Part shown: piece after piece, positions 1 through 12,929 of the stretch
How positions within the stretch are numbered: the first letter of the stretch is position 1
Layout: the number at the start of each line of letters is the position of its first letter
NCBI RefSeq assembly: GCF_030116705.1
Contig: NZ_JAOTIK010000001.1
Location: 558,001 to 622,000, forward strand
Length of the DNA stretch: 64,000 nucleotides
Source: Streptomyces sp. ML-6
GTDB lineage: Bacteria > Actinomycetota > Actinomycetes > Streptomycetales > Streptomycetaceae
Direction: 5' to 3'
Made by a program: the position numbers and the translations under genes
Notes under the pieces: generated by a model
The model's input: the letters and a program-made list of their open reading frames with translations, nothing else
Told to the model about the DNA's origin: nothing
Databases searched by the model: none

Positions 1-1079
1 GCGGCGACGGCCGGGTGCGTGCCGGGCACCGAACCGGCTGTCGCGACCAGGACCGCCGCCACCTGGATCAGGGCACCGATCACGACGAGGCGGTGGCGCG
101 GGGTCCGCTCCGGCAGGCGGCCCTGCACCCAGGAGGAGGCGGCCCAGGCCACGGCGGCGCCCGTGAAGGCCAGGCCCGTCACCACGGGGGCCACGTCCCG
201 GTCGGTGATCAGCATCAGCGGCACCAGCGCCTCCAGGGTGAAGAACACCCCCGAACTCAGGCCGCGCAGCAGCACCGTGACGGGCAGACCGCGCGCGGCG
301 CGCACGGTGCCGGACGGCAGCAGCCGGGTGGCAAACACCGCCAGCAGGGCGAGGCCCACCGCCGCGAACAGCAGGTGGCGGGTGTCCCAGCCCGACGCGC
401 CGTACTGGCCGAGGGCCGCACCCACGCTCACCGCGACCGCGACCAGCAGCGCGGGGCGGGGCGCGGCGTCCTCCGACGGTTCCGGCCCGGCCGTCCGGAA
501 CCGGCCGCGCAGCAGGGCCACCACGGCCAGGGCCGGGAGCGCGGTGAGGGCGGCCAGTCCGTAGAACACCGCCCGCCAGGACCACCATTCGGCCACCAGC
601 CCCGCCAGGGGCGGGCCGACCAGCGACGGAACGATCCAGCAGGCGCTCATCAGTGCCAGGGCGCGCGGCCGGAGCCGTTCCGGGTACGCCTGGCCGATCG
701 CCGCGTTGACCGCCACCGCGATCATTCCGCCCGCCACTCCGTCCACGAAGCGTCCGGCCGCCAGTTGCCAGACGGAGGTGCTGGCGGCCGAGACGACCAG
801 GGTGACCACGGCCAGCACCATGCCCGCCGCCAGCGGGCGGTGCGCCCCCGACCGGTCCGCCCAGTGGCCGCCCAGCACCCCGCCCAGCAGGCTCGCCGCC
901 ACGAAACATCCCGCCACCAGCGGGAAGAGCGCCACGCCGTCCAGGTCCTGGGCGGCCGTCGGCAGGGTGGGGACCACGGCCAGCGCGGCGAGTCCGGTCA
1001 GGAACATCACCGTGGCGAAGACGGCGGTGGCCGACGCGTACGGCCCGGAGAACAGCCCCTGCGGGGGTTTCGCCGTCAT
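1..1079 (-). CDS. MFS transporter, 12-TM type (partial, C-terminus outside window)
   Basis: Proton-driven inner-membrane exporter of the major facilitator superfamily; substrate not predictable. The visible 359 residues begin MTAKPPQGLFSGPYASATAVF and show alternating hydrophobic helices, the loop 2-3 signature GGHWADRSGAHRPL, and a motif-C-like glycine/proline-rich helix (IVPSLVGPPLAGL). The ATG is preferred because the nearest upstream GTG is out of frame. The frame stays open to the window edge, so the C-terminal helices are missing. A second, unrelated-looking exporter lies downstream of its start region on the same strand with about 140 bases between them, so they are probably separate transcripts. 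Family assignment is secure; role is unknown. Confidence 0.85.
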   Translation of the reverse strand, partial: MTAKPPQGLFSGPYASATAVFATVMFLTGLAALAVVPTLPTAAQDLDGVALFPLVAGCFVAASLLGGVLGGHWADRSGAHRPLAAGMVLAVVTLVVSAASTSVWQLAAGRFVDGVAGGMIAVAVNAAIGQAYPERLRPRALALMSACWIVPSLVGPPLAGLVAEWWSWRAVFYGLAALTALPALAVVALLRGRFRTAGPEPSEDAAPRPALLVAVAVSVGAALGQYGASGWDTRHLLFAAVGLALLAVFATRLLPSGTVRAARGLPVTVLLRGLSSGVFFTLEALVPLMLITDRDVAPVVTGLAFTGAAVAWAASSWVQGRLPERTPRHRLVVIGALIQVAAVLVATAGSVPGTHPAVA

Positions 1080-1222
1080 GGCCGGGGCCGTGGCCGTCGT
1101 GGACGAGTCACTCGCTGAACACTGCTGGGCATCAGTCACGGCCGCACAAGCTATGCGGCTCGCAAAGGTCTGGTCCACCGGTTTTCGGTGGGCGGACCGC
1201 CGGCGTCGGCGGCGGTCGTGTC

Positions 1223-2698
1223 TCAGCCCTCGGCGGGTGCGGGCGAGGGCTCCGGCGCGGGCCGGGAGGAGGGTGTGGCGGAGTGCCGTCGGGGCAGGAG
1301 GAACGCGAAGACCAGGGCCACCAGCGCCGCGCCCGCGCCGATCGCCATGACGGTGCGGAAGCCGTTCCGCGACGGCACGGTGAGCGGGCCGAACGAGGTG
1401 GTCATCTGGGCGAGGACCATTCCCGCCACCGCACTGGCGGCCGAGGTGCCGATGGCCCGGGTGAGGGTGTTGAAGCTGTTGGCGGCGGCCGTCTCCGAGA
1501 CGGGCACGGCGGCCATGACGAGCGCGGGCATCGCCCCGTAGGCCAGTCCGATCCCGGCCCCGATCACGGCCGAGACCAGCACCAGTTGCCAGATCGCCGA
1601 CATCAGGCCGATGCCGAGGAGGTACCCGGCGGCGACCACCGCCGCGCCGACCATCAGGGTGGTCCTCGGCCCCTGGTTCCGGGAGATGCGTGCCGACAGC
1701 GGCGCGACCGCCATCATGACCAGTCCGGATGGCCCCAGGACCAGGCCCACGGTCAGCAGCGAGGCGCCCAGGCCGTATCCGGTGGCCTCCGGCAGCTGGA
1801 TCACCTGGGGCAGCACGAGCAGCACCGCGAACATCGCGAAGCCGAAGACGGCCGAGGCGATGTTCGTCAGCAGCACCTGGCGGCGGGCGGTGGTCCGCAG
1901 GTCGACCAGCGGCTGCGCGGTCCGCAGTTCCCACCGGCCCCACAGCACCAGCACGACGGCCGAGGCGCCCATCAGGCCGAGGGTGGACGCGCTGCCCCAG
2001 CCCCAGGTGGCGCCCTTGGAGATCGCGAGCAGCAGACACACCAGGGCCACGGAGAGCCCGGCGGCACCCACCAGGTCGAACCGTCCGCCGGTGCGCACCG
2101 GCGATTCGGGCACCAGGGCCAGGACGAGGACGGTGGCCAGCGCCCCCGCGCCGGCCGACACCCAGAACAGCACGTGCCAGTCGACCCGTTCGGCGAGGAA
2201 CGCGGCGGCGGGCAGGCCCAGGGCTCCCCCGACCCCCAGCGAGGCGCCCATCAGCGCGATCGCCGATCCGAGCCGGTGGGCGGGCAGTTCGTCGCGCATG
2301 ATGCTGATGCCGAGCGGGATGACACCGGAGGCCAGGCCCTGGAGCGTACGGCCGACGACCATCGGGCCCAGTCCCCCGCCGAGCGCGGCGATCACGGAAC
2401 CGGCCACCAGCAGGCAGAGGCCGCTCAGCAGCATGCGGCGCTTGCCGTACATGTCCCCCAGCCGGCCCATGACCGGGGTGGCGACCGCCCCGGCGAGCAG
2501 CGTGGCGGTGATCGCCCAGGTCGCGTCGGAGGCGGACGCGTGCAGCAGCCGGGGCAGGTCGGGCACCAGCGGGATCACCATCGTCTGCATCAGGGAGACG
2601 ACGATGCCGGCGAGGGCGAGTACGGCGACCAGGCCGCGCCCCTCCCCCGGCGGGGTCGCGGGGGGACTGCTCCCGGCCCGGGACTGGGCACTGGACAT
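1223..2698 (-). CDS. MFS drug transporter, DHA2 (EmrB/QacA) family, 14 TM
   Basis: Predicted drug:H+ antiporter of the 14-helix DHA2 family, about 491 residues, close to the family norm. Visible features: the first helix VLALAGIVVSLMQTMVIPLV, the motif A region MGRLGDMYGKRRMLLSG between helices 2 and 3, motif C (GASLGVGGALGLPAAAFLAE) and a long series of further hydrophobic helices. GTG ATG is a double start; the ATG is chosen because GGAGG lies eight bases upstream of it, against five for the GTG. An imperfect 16-base palindrome about 40 bases upstream could be the operator of an unlinked TetR or MarR repressor. No regulator gene is adjacent. Substrate unknown. Confidence 0.9.
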   Translation of the reverse strand: MSSAQSRAGSSPPATPPGEGRGLVAVLALAGIVVSLMQTMVIPLVPDLPRLLHASASDATWAITATLLAGAVATPVMGRLGDMYGKRRMLLSGLCLLVAGSVIAALGGGLGPMVVGRTLQGLASGVIPLGISIMRDELPAHRLGSAIALMGASLGVGGALGLPAAAFLAERVDWHVLFWVSAGAGALATVLVLALVPESPVRTGGRFDLVGAAGLSVALVCLLLAISKGATWGWGSASTLGLMGASAVVLVLWGRWELRTAQPLVDLRTTARRQVLLTNIASAVFGFAMFAVLLVLPQVIQLPEATGYGLGASLLTVGLVLGPSGLVMMAVAPLSARISRNQGPRTTLMVGAAVVAAGYLLGIGLMSAIWQLVLVSAVIGAGIGLAYGAMPALVMAAVPVSETAAANSFNTLTRAIGTSAASAVAGMVLAQMTTSFGPLTVPSRNGFRTVMAIGAGAALVALVFAFLLPRRHSATPSSRPAPEPSPAPAEG

Positions 2699-2740
2699 CA
2701 CGGAGACCTCCGTCGGGGACGCGCCGACGCGAGCGGCGTC

Positions 2741-2756
2741 ACATGGCCGGACATGT
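2741..2756. promoter_or_regulatory. Imperfect palindrome upstream of the DHA2 pump
   Basis: ACATGGCCGGACATGT matches its reverse complement at 14 of 16 positions and lies about 40 bases before the pump start. Size and position fit a TetR- or MarR-type operator. No regulator is encoded next to it, so this is only a suggestion. Confidence 0.35.
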
Positions 2757-2908
2757 TTGGTTCAGTCGCTCGACGCAAGTTAGCAGTCCGTCGCGGCCGT
2801 TCACTCCGCTCTCGGCCGGAGGCGGCGGAGGTGACCCGTACGGGCAACGGCCGGTGCCCGGCCGCCCGTTGCGCCCCCGCACCGACTGTCCGTGCGGCGG
2901 TACCCGCC

Positions 2909-2950
2909 ACCGGCCCGTCACCGGTGCGAAGGCAACGGTGACGGGCCGGT
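2909..2950 (-). terminator. Strong hairpin terminator downstream of htpG
   Basis: Two 15-base arms (ACCGGCCCGTCACCG and its exact complement CGGTGACGGGCCGGT) enclose a 12-base loop, about 90 bases after the htpG stop. There is no strong U-tract, as is common for Streptomyces terminators. The rest of the roughly 340-base gap holds only the upstream region of the pump. Confidence 0.8.
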
Positions 2951-3038
2951 CGCACCGGCTCCCCGCGTCACGGCCGGGCCGGCACCCCGGTGGCCGCGGG
3001 CGGGCGGTGCCGTACGGGCCGGGGCGCGGCGGCCCTTC

Positions 3039-4979
<1,941 letters not shown>

Positions 4980-4991
4980 AACCGTGATTCC

Positions 4992-5028
4992 TTCTCAGGT
5001 CCGCTTGGTTGGGATCCGGACCTGAGAA
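4992..5028 (-). promoter_or_regulatory. Inverted repeat in the htpG leader overlapping the Shine-Dalgarno
   Basis: Perfect 12-base arms, TTCTCAGGTCCG and CGGACCTGAGAA, are separated by 13 bases. On the htpG strand the second arm ends inside the ribosome binding site (AGAAGGA) and 12 bases before the ATG. It could be a repressor operator or, if transcribed, a hairpin that hides the ribosome binding site and melts on heating. Either fits a heat-shock gene. The sequence is not a CIRCE element. Confidence 0.6.
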
Positions 5029-5156
5029 CTTTAGTTCAGCCGATGATCTCCCAGGGGCGATCCGCGGGAACCCGCGGAACCGCTCCGGTACTCAGCGGGG
5101 TGGCGGCGCGGCCGGGCGTGCGGGTGCACGGGGCCGGGGCAGCGGGTCGCGGGGGT

Positions 5157-5765
5157 TCAGTGCTCGGGGCCGAGCCGGTGGAGCGTGGCGAGCACGTCGT
5201 CGAGCCAGGCGAGCGTCATCCGCTCGTACGCGATGCCGCCGCGCAGCACGACGTGCTGGAGCTCCCGCCCCGCGTCGAGCGGACCGGTGTGGGATGAACC
5301 GGTGTCGGACGGGGCCGTCTCGGGAGAGGCAGGGTCGGGCGTACGCGGGCCCGCGAAGTCGCGTTCCTCGCCCGCGAGGTAGTGGGCGAGCCGCTCGGCG
5401 TGCACCTGCCGGTACCGCCGCACCTCGCGGATCAGCGCGGCCGGGTCGTCGAAGGCCGACCCCCGGATCTTCACGGCGAGGTCGTGCCGGACGCTCTCGG
5501 GCTCGATCGGCTCGTGCAGCCACTCCGAGAGGGCGGTCCGGCCGGGGGCGGCGACGGAGTACTCCTTCTTGTCCGGGCGGCCCTCCTGCGGCACCTCCCG
5601 GACCTCGACCCAGCCGTCGCCCTCCATGCGCTTGAGCACGCGGTAGATCTGCTGGTGGGTGGCGGTCCAGAAGTACCCGATGGACCGCTCGAACCGCCGG
5701 GACAGCTCGTAGCCGGAGCCGGGCTTCTCCAGCAGGGACACCAGGATCGCGTGTTCGATCGCCAT
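5157..5765 (-). CDS. PadR family transcriptional regulator
   Basis: Winged-helix repressor of 202 residues. The N-terminal PadR domain (MAIEHAILVSLLEKPGSGYELSRRFERSIGYFWTATHQQIYRVLKRMEGDGWVEV, here only described) contains the family's recognition helix around YELSRRF and FWTATHQQIYRVL. The C-terminal part is the Vir_regulator-type helical dimerisation domain (WLHEPIEPESVRHDLAVKIRGSAFDD; YRQVHAERLAHYL). A perfect palindrome of the PadR type lies 15 bases before its start, so it probably represses itself. It may also act elsewhere, as no obvious target is adjacent apart from the polyprenyl synthase upstream on the same strand. Ligand unknown. Confidence 0.92.
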   Translation of the reverse strand: MAIEHAILVSLLEKPGSGYELSRRFERSIGYFWTATHQQIYRVLKRMEGDGWVEVREVPQEGRPDKKEYSVAAPGRTALSEWLHEPIEPESVRHDLAVKIRGSAFDDPAALIREVRRYRQVHAERLAHYLAGEERDFAGPRTPDPASPETAPSDTGSSHTGPLDAGRELQHVVLRGGIAYERMTLAWLDDVLATLHRLGPEH

Positions 5766-5779
5766 GCCCCGATCTTTCT

Positions 5780-5795
5780 ATGCAACTCGTTGCAT
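5780..5795. promoter_or_regulatory. PadR-type operator palindrome
   Basis: ATGCAACTCGTTGCAT has perfect 7-base arms (ATGCAAC / GTTGCAT) around a 2-base centre. It resembles the ATGnAAC/GTTnCAT-like sites bound by PadR repressors. It lies 15 bases upstream of the padR-like start, which points to autorepression. Confidence 0.75.
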
Positions 5796-5860
5796 GGACA
5801 AGTCGGGCCGCCCGGGTGAGACGCGACTCACCCGGGCGACGGGACCTGCGCCTTCGCCGG

Positions 5861-6949
5861 TCACATGGCCCGCTCGACGCTCCACACCGGCAGCCGCTCG
5901 AAGAAGGCGACCGCCTCCTCGCGCCACCGGGGCCGCCAGCCGGCGGCCACCTCGGACGCCTGTTCCGCGTGGCGCCGCATGTCCGCCCGCATCCGGGCCG
6001 CCACCCCGCTGCGCTCGCCGATCTCCCGGACGGCGGCAATGGTCTCCGGCGTGCAGGCCCGGTCACCGAGCGCGGCCTCCACCACGGCCCGGTCGGCGCC
6101 GTCGGCGGCGGACAGCAGGGCGCCGACGGTGTAGCTGCGCCGGCCGTCCCGGATGTCGGTGCCGGTCGGCTTGCCCATGACGGCCGCGTCCCCGAACAGG
6201 TCCAGGTAGTCGTCGCGCATCTGCCCGCTGATCCCGACCAGCCGCGCGTAGCGGCGCAGTTCCTCCTCGAAGCGCTCCGGCCGCTCCCCCGCCGCCAGGA
6301 GCCCGAGCTGGAGGGGGGCGAGGAGGGAGTAGCGGGCGGTCTTGTAGTCGGCCACGCCGTGCAGGACGTCCTCGTCGGGGACGGTGGTGGTGAAGTCGCG
6401 TTCCAGGTCGACGATCTGGCCCACGAAGGTGTCGGCCGCCGCCCGCGTCTGCACCTCGACCATGGCCTGGCGTACCGGTACGGGCAGTTCGGCCTCCAGG
6501 AGCACCCGCAGGGAGAGGGCCAGGGCCAGGTCGCCCGCGAGCACGGTCAGCCCGATCGCCGCCTGCGGGTGCCCGGGGAACCGCTCGCGGTAGGCGTAGT
6601 AGGTGGAGGGGCCGTCCCGGCGGGTGGGGCTGTCGTCGATGAGGTCGTCGTGCACCAGGCCGTGGGTCTGCAGCAGTTCGATGCTCAGCGCGGCGGCGTC
6701 CAGCCCCTCGACCGGTTCAGGGGTCACCAGCCGGGCAGCCTCGTGGAGCAGGACCACCCGCATCCGCTTGCCGCCGCGCAGGGAGAGGTCCCGCAGCAGC
6801 CGGACGCACTCCGGCGTGAAGCGGCTGAACGACGGCGCGTCGAGCCGGGTGCCCAACGTGTCGAAGTACTCCTCGAAGAGCGCGGTGAAACGGCGCTCGT
6901 GTCCGGCGGCGCGCTTCAGTACCTCGCCGAAGCCGGCGGTGTCGGTCAT
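5861..6949 (-). CDS. Polyprenyl (geranylgeranyl/farnesyl-type) diphosphate synthase
   Basis: Head-to-tail isoprenyl diphosphate synthase of 362 residues, a cytosolic all-helical enzyme that extends allylic diphosphates with isopentenyl diphosphate. Both aspartate-rich motifs are present: LVHDDLIDDSPTRR (first, DDxxD type) and GQMRDDYLDLFGD (second). GGKRMRVVLLHEAARLV carries the usual GGKR lysine/arginine pair that binds IPP. The ATG at MTDTAGFGEVLKRAAG is chosen because sequence further upstream is proline/arginine-rich and shows no homology. Chain length cannot be read safely; actinobacterial relatives are often annotated as geranylgeranyl diphosphate synthases. There is no terpene cyclase beside it. 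It follows about 600 bases of non-coding DNA and precedes the PadR gene. Confidence 0.9.
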   Translation of the reverse strand: MTDTAGFGEVLKRAAGHERRFTALFEEYFDTLGTRLDAPSFSRFTPECVRLLRDLSLRGGKRMRVVLLHEAARLVTPEPVEGLDAAALSIELLQTHGLVHDDLIDDSPTRRDGPSTYYAYRERFPGHPQAAIGLTVLAGDLALALSLRVLLEAELPVPVRQAMVEVQTRAAADTFVGQIVDLERDFTTTVPDEDVLHGVADYKTARYSLLAPLQLGLLAAGERPERFEEELRRYARLVGISGQMRDDYLDLFGDAAVMGKPTGTDIRDGRRSYTVGALLSAADGADRAVVEAALGDRACTPETIAAVREIGERSGVAARMRADMRRHAEQASEVAAGWRPRWREEAVAFFERLPVWSVERAM

Positions 6950-7579
6950 GACGGGTGTTCTCCTGCGTGAGGGGCGGGTGACGGGCGCGCGCGGACGCGC
7001 GGGAGTGCCGTACGACGGCGCGTGCGTCGGGGACGCGATTGTCTCAGGAGGCGCACCGGGCGACGGCCGGGGACGGGGCACGGGGACGAGCGGCCGGGAG
7101 CGGGGACGAGCGGCGGGGGACGGGGCACGATCGGTCAGGAATGGAGAAGCGGCCTCGTCGCCCCCGCCCGTAGCGTGAGGCACATGGACATCGAACTCCC
7201 GCGGCACCGCACCGCCGTCGGTGGCCGCGCCGCGGTACCCGTCCGGCGTCGCGGACCGTGAGTCCCGGTTCACGAACCGGAGGCCGCCGACCGGGTGTTA
7301 CTCTGCCGCCGGCCCCGCGCCGCAGCTCCTCCGGGCACGAGGCGAACGGGCCGCCCGGCCGCGAGCACGACGCACCGGGGCCGTCGCCCGGTCCGGCCCC
7401 CGGGGCGTACCGCACGGCCGGGCCGCGGGCCCCGCCCCGGCCGGCACCACCGATCACACGGACGACCACCCGCTGCCGCGCCCGCACCGGCGCGGCGGCG
7501 GGACGCACCGCCCGGAACCGCTCGGGCCGTACGACACCCACGGGGCCGCGAGGGCGGTCCCGCGACAGATGGAGACACG
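6950..7579. repeat. Intergenic region with short tandem repeats between divergent genes
   Basis: About 630 bases between the divergent polyprenyl synthase and UvrA-like genes. Near its middle CGGGGACGAGCGGC occurs twice, 20 bases apart (7081 and 7101), flanked by two copies of GGGGACGGGGCACG (7069 and 7116). The rest shows no convincing gene. Both promoters should lie here but no clear consensus could be assigned. Confidence 0.55.
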
Positions 7580-9970
<2,391 letters not shown>

Positions 9971-10019
9971 ACCGGGACCGGCCGTCCGGAACGGGTCCGG
10001 GCGGCCGGTGCACGAGGCG

Positions 10020-10050
10020 GGGGCCGCCGTCCGGTCCGGACGGCGGCCCC
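10020..10050. terminator. Bidirectional hairpin terminator between UvrA-like and NUDIX genes
   Basis: A 13-base perfect stem (GGGGCCGCCGTCC / GGACGGCGGCCCC) with a 5-base loop lies between two converging genes, 50 bases after one stop and 5 before the other. Confidence 0.85.
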
Positions 10051-10054
10051 GGGT

Positions 10055-10534
10055 TCATCCCTGTCCGGTGGGTTCGAACCAGGTGGGTTCGTCCGCCAGC
10101 GACTTCTTGATCCGGAAGAGCGCGAACTCGTGCAATGGGGGCAGCGCGTCCACCTCGAACCAGCCCACCTCCAGCGACTCGTCGTCGTTGACCCGCGCCT
10201 GCCCGCCCGTCGCCCGGCAACGGAAGGTGACGTCCAGGTACTGGCAGCGGTCGCCGTTGGCGTACTCCACCGGTTCCAGGGCCTGGGTGAGCACCACCCG
10301 TTCCGCCACGCAGTGCACGGCGGTCTCCTCGTACACCTCGCGCTCCGCCGTCGCCGCCGGCTGTTCGCCCGGATCGCAGATGCCGCCGATGACCGACCAC
10401 TTGCCGGTGTCGGCGCGGCGGCCGAGGAGCACTCTGCCCTCGTCGTCGAAGACGACGGCGGTGACGCCCGGCAGCAGGAGCAGCTGCCGGCCCGCGGTGG
10501 CACGGATCTCACGGATGAACTCAGGAATGGCCAT
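10055..10534 (-). CDS. NUDIX hydrolase
   Basis: Cytosolic NUDIX-fold pyrophosphohydrolase of 159 residues. The NUDIX box runs from GGICDPGE through REVYEETA, matching Gx5Ex7REUxEExGU with the catalytic REVYEE intact; the last Gly is Ala. N-terminal strands LLLPGVTAVVFDDEGRVLLGRR and the segment WSVIGG are typical. Substrate (a nucleoside diphosphate derivative or dNTP) cannot be predicted. It starts 30 bases after the stop of the lnt gene on the same strand, suggesting co-transcription, and ends at a convergent terminator. Confidence 0.92.
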   Translation of the reverse strand: MAIPEFIREIRATAGRQLLLLPGVTAVVFDDEGRVLLGRRADTGKWSVIGGICDPGEQPAATAEREVYEETAVHCVAERVVLTQALEPVEYANGDRCQYLDVTFRCRATGGQARVNDDESLEVGWFEVDALPPLHEFALFRIKKSLADEPTWFEPTGQG

Positions 10535-10564
10535 GGGCCGACCCTACGCGAGCCGGAACACCGC

Positions 10565-12160
10565 TCACCTGCTGCGCCGCTGCCGCACCGCGCGGAGGGC
10601 GACCAGGCCGAGCCCGGCCGCGGCGATCAGCACGAGGACGCCCTCGGGGAGCGCGCCCATCCGGGTCGCGGGCGTCTGCGAGGACCGCAGCGGCACCTCG
10701 TCCACGAGCGCGTCCGGGGTGAACAGCTTCGTCTGCTTGACGACCTTCCCGTCCGGGCGGATGATCGCGCTGACCCCGCTGGTGACGGGGACGACCACGG
10801 ACCTGCTGTGCTCGACCGCCCGCACCCGGGACATGGCCAGCTGCTGGTGGGTCATCTCGCTGCGGCCGAAGGTGGCGTTGTTGCTGGGCACGGCGATCAG
10901 CTGTCCGCCGTGCGTGACCGTGTCGCGGACGGCGTCGTCGAACGCGGCCTCGTAGCAGGTCACGAGCCCCACCTCGGTGCCCGCCAGGTCGAAGACGCCG
11001 ACCTTCTCGCCGGGTCCGAAGTCGCGCCGCACCCGGTCCACGTCCGAGCTGAAGACCCGCGCGACGGACCGCATCGGCATGTACTCGCCGAACGGCTGGA
11101 TGTGCCGCTTGTCGTAGGTGTCGACCGGGCCGCGCCGCGGGTCCCACTCGATGAGGGTGTTGCGCAGCTTGGCGGTGTCGGACTCGGGTTCGAGCACCGC
11201 GCCGATCACAGTGGGCGCGCCGATCGCCCGCACCGCTTCGTCGATCAGGATCCGGGCGTCGGCGTTGCGGTAGGGGTCGAGGTCGGAGGAGTTCTCCGGC
11301 CACAGGACGAGGTCCGGCTGCGGGACCTTGCCCTCCTTCACCTCCTGGGCCAGCTGCTCCGTACGGCGCACGTGGTTGTCCAGGACGGCGCGGCGCTGGG
11401 CGTTGAAGTCGAGTCCGAGCCGGGGCACGTTGCCCTGGATCGCGGCGACGGTCGCGGTGCCGTCCTCGGCCGAGTCGTCGACGAGCGGCAGCGCGGCGAA
11501 GGCGGAGGCGACGGGGACGACGACGCTCACGGCCGCGGCCGCGACGGCCGTCCGGGACACCTGTCCGGTGCCGCGGCGGGCCAGGAACTGGCGCACCGCC
11601 TCGCAGAGCCCGAAGCCGCACAGCACGACCGCGAAGGAGAGCAGCGGGGTGCCGCCGACCGCCGCGAGCGGCAGGAACACGCCGTCCGCCTGCCCGAACG
11701 CGATCTTCCCCCAGGGGAAGCCGCCGAACGGCGCCCGGGCCCGGAACGCCTCGTCGAGCACCCAGACCGCGGCGGCCCACACCGGCCACCAGGACAGCCG
11801 GGAGACGGCGGCGATCCCGAGGCAGCCGACCGCGATGAACAGCGCCTCCGCCGCGGCGAGCGCCAGCCACGGCACCGGGCCGACCTCCTCGCCCGTCCAG
11901 TGCAGCAGCGGCAGCATGAAGCCCAGCCCGGCGAGCAGGCCGAGTCCGAAGCCGGCGCGGAGCCGGCGTCCGTGCAGCACCCAGCCGAGCAGGGCGAAGC
12001 CGGGCAGGACCAGCCACCACAGGGGGCGCGGGGGGAAACTCAGGTACAGCAGGGCGCCCGAGAGCACGGCGGCGGCGGGCCGCAGTACGAGGCGTGACTT
12101 CCGGGACGCGGGCGCAGGCACCGGCTGCGGGGCGTCGACTGGGGTGATGGTGGCGCTCAC
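10565..12160 (-). CDS. lnt: Apolipoprotein N-acyltransferase
   Basis: Integral membrane enzyme of 531 residues that adds the third acyl chain to lipoprotein N-termini. The N-terminal half has several membrane helices (LLYLSFPPRPLWWLVLPGFALLGW; LGLLAGLGFMLPLLHW). The C-terminal half is a nitrilase-type domain with the Glu-Lys-Cys triad: Glu in VLWPENSSD, Lys in VKEGKVPQPD, Cys in VGLVTCYEAAFDD. A final helix (VLVLIAAAGLGLVAL) anchors the C-terminus. The GTG start just before SATITPVDAPQPVP gives the family length; the upstream frame is arginine-rich and not protein-like. In many actinobacteria lnt is linked to polyprenol-mannose synthase; here a NUDIX gene follows instead. Confidence 0.94.
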   Translation of the reverse strand: MSATITPVDAPQPVPAPASRKSRLVLRPAAAVLSGALLYLSFPPRPLWWLVLPGFALLGWVLHGRRLRAGFGLGLLAGLGFMLPLLHWTGEEVGPVPWLALAAAEALFIAVGCLGIAAVSRLSWWPVWAAAVWVLDEAFRARAPFGGFPWGKIAFGQADGVFLPLAAVGGTPLLSFAVVLCGFGLCEAVRQFLARRGTGQVSRTAVAAAAVSVVVPVASAFAALPLVDDSAEDGTATVAAIQGNVPRLGLDFNAQRRAVLDNHVRRTEQLAQEVKEGKVPQPDLVLWPENSSDLDPYRNADARILIDEAVRAIGAPTVIGAVLEPESDTAKLRNTLIEWDPRRGPVDTYDKRHIQPFGEYMPMRSVARVFSSDVDRVRRDFGPGEKVGVFDLAGTEVGLVTCYEAAFDDAVRDTVTHGGQLIAVPSNNATFGRSEMTHQQLAMSRVRAVEHSRSVVVPVTSGVSAIIRPDGKVVKQTKLFTPDALVDEVPLRSSQTPATRMGALPEGVLVLIAAAGLGLVALRAVRQRRSR

Positions 12161-12306
12161 CCGGCGGAGTCTACGGTGGGCGGCTGTGGGTCCGGCAGCC
12201 CCCGCCCGCCCGGAGTGGTCCGCTCCCCCGGGCCGTTCCGGCGCTTCCCCGGGCGCCGGCACCCGCCCCGCCGGGCCCGTCCGGCGCGGGTGCGGGTCCT
12301 GGGGGT

Positions 12307-12870
12307 TCAGGCCCCGGTCGCCGCGCCGCTCGCCGACAGGTGCAGGCGTTCGCGGATGAAGCGCACGCCCGACTCCGCGTCGTCGACCGTGATCGTGAAC
12401 GTCCTGCCGTCCCCGAGGCGGAGCACCAGCCCCTCCCCCCTGCGGACGACCACGGCGGTGCCCTGCTCGGGGCGCCAGCGGTAGCCCCATCCGCCCCACT
12501 GGCGCGGGGTGACCCGGGGTACGAACTCCGCACCCACCACGTGGGTGAGCAGGATCCGGCGGCGCGGCAGGCCCATGTGGCCGCAGCGCACCTCCAGGGC
12601 GTCGCCGTCGATCCGGACGGCCACGTTCACGAAGGCAAGCGTTCCGAACAGCATGAGCAGCCCGGCGGCGACGCAGCCGACCACGGACATCAGCAGGGGA
12701 ACGATTCCCGAGGTCCAGTTCGAACTGACGGCCAGCTGGACGCCCAGCGCCAGACAGGCCGCGCCCGCGACCGCGAACACCCACTGGGCCCGGTTGGTGG
12801 CCCGGCCGGTCCAGACGTCGGGGCGGGGGTCGGGGCCGGTGTGCGGGGGTGTACGGAGGTGATCCCTCAT
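12307..12870 (-). CDS. Small membrane protein with two N-terminal helices, DUF3093/PH-like
   Basis: 187 residues. Two hydrophobic segments lie near residues 30-50 (VFAVAGAACLALGVQLAVS) and 55-85 (GIVPLLMSVVGCVAAGLLMLFG). A soluble part follows that is rich in beta strands (VAVRIDGDALEVRCG; LTHVVGAEFVPRVTPRQWGG; GEGLVLRLGDGRTFTITVDD). This layout matches small actinobacterial membrane proteins with a PH-like C-terminal fold. Function unknown. It lies upstream of lnt on the same strand with about 145 bases between. Confidence 0.75.
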   Translation of the reverse strand: MRDHLRTPPHTGPDPRPDVWTGRATNRAQWVFAVAGAACLALGVQLAVSSNWTSGIVPLLMSVVGCVAAGLLMLFGTLAFVNVAVRIDGDALEVRCGHMGLPRRRILLTHVVGAEFVPRVTPRQWGGWGYRWRPEQGTAVVVRRGEGLVLRLGDGRTFTITVDDAESGVRFIRERLHLSASGAATGA

Positions 12871-12929
12871 GTCAAGCAGCGTACTCAGGATTCCGCACGC
12901 CGGGAGGAGGAGCGACGGCCCCGAGGGGG

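Noticed and set aside
15..1118. Long plus-strand reading frames rich in Arg, Gly, His and Gln over the left flank
   Set aside because: They lie opposite a clear MFS transporter on the minus strand and have the composition expected of antisense frames in high-GC DNA.
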